Positions 63,157 to 64,000 of a stretch of 64,000 nucleotides of DNA are shown here, piece after piece. Source of the stretch: Echria macrotheca. Its lineage: Eukaryota > Ascomycota > Sordariomycetes > Sordariales > Schizotheciaceae. A program made the position numbers and the translations under genes. The notes beneath the pieces were generated by a model. It was given only the letters and a program-made list of their open reading frames with translations, made no database searches and was not told the origin of the DNA. The stretch spans positions 1,240,001 to 1,304,000 of the forward strand of contig MU839839.1 in the NCBI GenBank assembly GCA_030411725.1, read 5' to 3'. How positions within the stretch are numbered: the first letter of the stretch is position 1; each line of letters opens with the position of its first letter.

Positions 63157-64000
63157 TCACCAAACCAACAGTGCAAACACAACCGCATACACCTGAGCCA
63201 ACATGAACTCCTTCATGCCACGCTCCTGTACCGCCCCGCCAGTAACAACCACCGCCGTGCGACTTCCATTGCCAGCGGCACCAGTAACGGCCACGCCAGT
63301 GGTCAAAGATGGCGGAGCCGCCAGAGAAGACGCAACAGGCCCGGGGAGAAACCTCCCTGGGGCTCCTGGTGCCGGACGTTCCGGACGCGGAAGAGGTTGC
63401 TCCTCGGGGTCAAAAGGGTCATTATTGGCAGGGGGTTCAGGTTCAGCGGAAGAACCCGCCAGGCCAAGCGTGGTGTTGGTGGTGGTGGTCAATTGTCTTC
63501 CTTCCCCTTCCCCGGATGACAGCTGTCCGTTCTCGCCCACGCGGGGAGTGCTGCCTGATGTGGTGGTGACGGGGTAGTTCTCGCCGACACACTTTGCACA
63601 GGGGATGAGGGACTCGACGGACATGATTCGCGTGATGGTCGAGAGGCGGGTCTCGACGGCGACGCGGCCGTCTCTGGTGATGCTGACCAGGTCGGGGCAG
63701 GTTGTTGTCCATTTGAACTCCCTGGGACTTGTTAGAGTGTGCTTGCTGATGACGAAAAATCATCTGTCGAGGGCGTGGAGTTACACTGTCGTGACACTTT
63801 CTTCCTCGTATTCTGCTTGTTTGTTTCCGTCGTGATGGCAACTGGGCTTATTACACGGCAGCTCGATGATGGCCGTATGTTCGACGGTCACGGTGCCCCG
63901 GAGAGCACCCGCCGCCACGGCGGTTGCACTTTGCTGCGTGGCCGCCGTGGCTCCGGCAACAGAGCCAAGCGCTGATGAGAGGGCAGAGTTTGATACAACA
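63157..64000 (-). CDS. Probable GPI-anchored secreted protein, 5' part beyond the window
   Basis: Two exons are visible on the minus strand (64000-63785 and 63727-63157); the N-terminus lies beyond the right edge. The visible 262 residues start in an Ala/Ser-rich region, with TVTVEHTAIIELPC and CHHDG. After the intron follow TTTCPDLVSITRDGRVAVET and PCAKCVG, a Pro/Gly/Ser/Thr-rich low-complexity stretch and a hydrophobic end (FMLAQVYAVVFALLVW) typical of a GPI signal. The donor is GTAACT, and the join VTTV to PREFKW keeps the frame. It is likely a cell-wall or plasma-membrane glycoprotein; no family is recognised. More introns in the low-complexity part cannot be ruled out. Confidence 0.65.

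Noticed and set aside
1..64000. tRNA, rRNA, CRISPR and transposon signals
   Set aside because: I looked for B-box-like gttcga words with matching arms, reverse transcriptase/transposase motifs, long terminal repeats and regularly spaced repeats, and saw none that hold up. A computational scan would be decisive.

Overview
The window is nuclear DNA of a filamentous ascomycete (Pezizomycotina, most likely Sordariomycetes). The genes are spaced about 2 kb apart. Introns are short (about 50-65 bp) with GTAAGT/GTATGT-type donors, and coding exons are GC-rich. The families present are typical of moulds: Zn2Cys6 regulators, a HET-domain protein, a type I metacaspase, a GPCR carrying an RGS domain, a VWA/alpha-kinase fusion, CYP51 and a DUF3844 (Vps3844-type) protein. 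I resolve 29 protein-coding genes, most with exon boundaries worked out by hand. I see no tRNA, rRNA, CRISPR array or intact transposon.

Layout. 0-5 kb: a Zn2Cys6 regulator with an unresolved first exon, then a secreted serine beta-lactamase-like enzyme. 5.7-12 kb: a VWA/alpha-kinase protein and a family 2 glycosyltransferase, both on the minus strand. 12-17 kb: a 2.8 kb gene-free stretch leading into a seven-TM receptor with a C-terminal RGS domain. 18-21.2 kb: a metacaspase and a WW-domain protein, divergent, both with Pro/Gln/Tyr/Gly-rich segments. 22-25.2 kb: a rhodanese/Acr2-like CX5R protein, then SmG and an Ntr2-like splicing factor sharing one 257 bp divergent promoter. 25.5-28.6 kb: a Vps3844-type membrane protein with a GC-AG intron, divergent from a conserved unnamed fungal membrane protein. 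30.8-36.9 kb: a DHA1 MFS transporter, a Ser/Thr-rich single-pass membrane protein and a CYP51 sterol 14-alpha-demethylase paralogue. 37-42.9 kb: a MYND protein, a HET-domain protein and a tiny four-exon gene for a ten-cysteine secreted peptide. 43.5-48.1 kb: a nitronate monooxygenase, an SDR and a Zn2Cys6 regulator divergent from the SDR. 48.3-64 kb: an F-box-like protein, TIM50, a secreted Gly/His/Tyr-rich tandem-repeat protein, a Ted1/Cdc1-type phosphoesterase, a second SDR, a Tpt1-fold protein that seems to have lost its catalytic residues, a 3-dehydroshikimate dehydratase-like protein and the 3' part of a probable GPI-anchored protein.

Housekeeping functions (splicing, mitochondrial import, GPI remodelling, tRNA-splicing family) alternate with accessory ones (efflux, CYP51 paralogue, HET, secreted peptide, redox enzymes). 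The most unusual material is the Cys-rich peptide gene (42.5 kb) beside palindromic TAGGTACCTA elements, the repeat protein (53-55 kb) and the degenerate Tpt1-like protein (59-60 kb).
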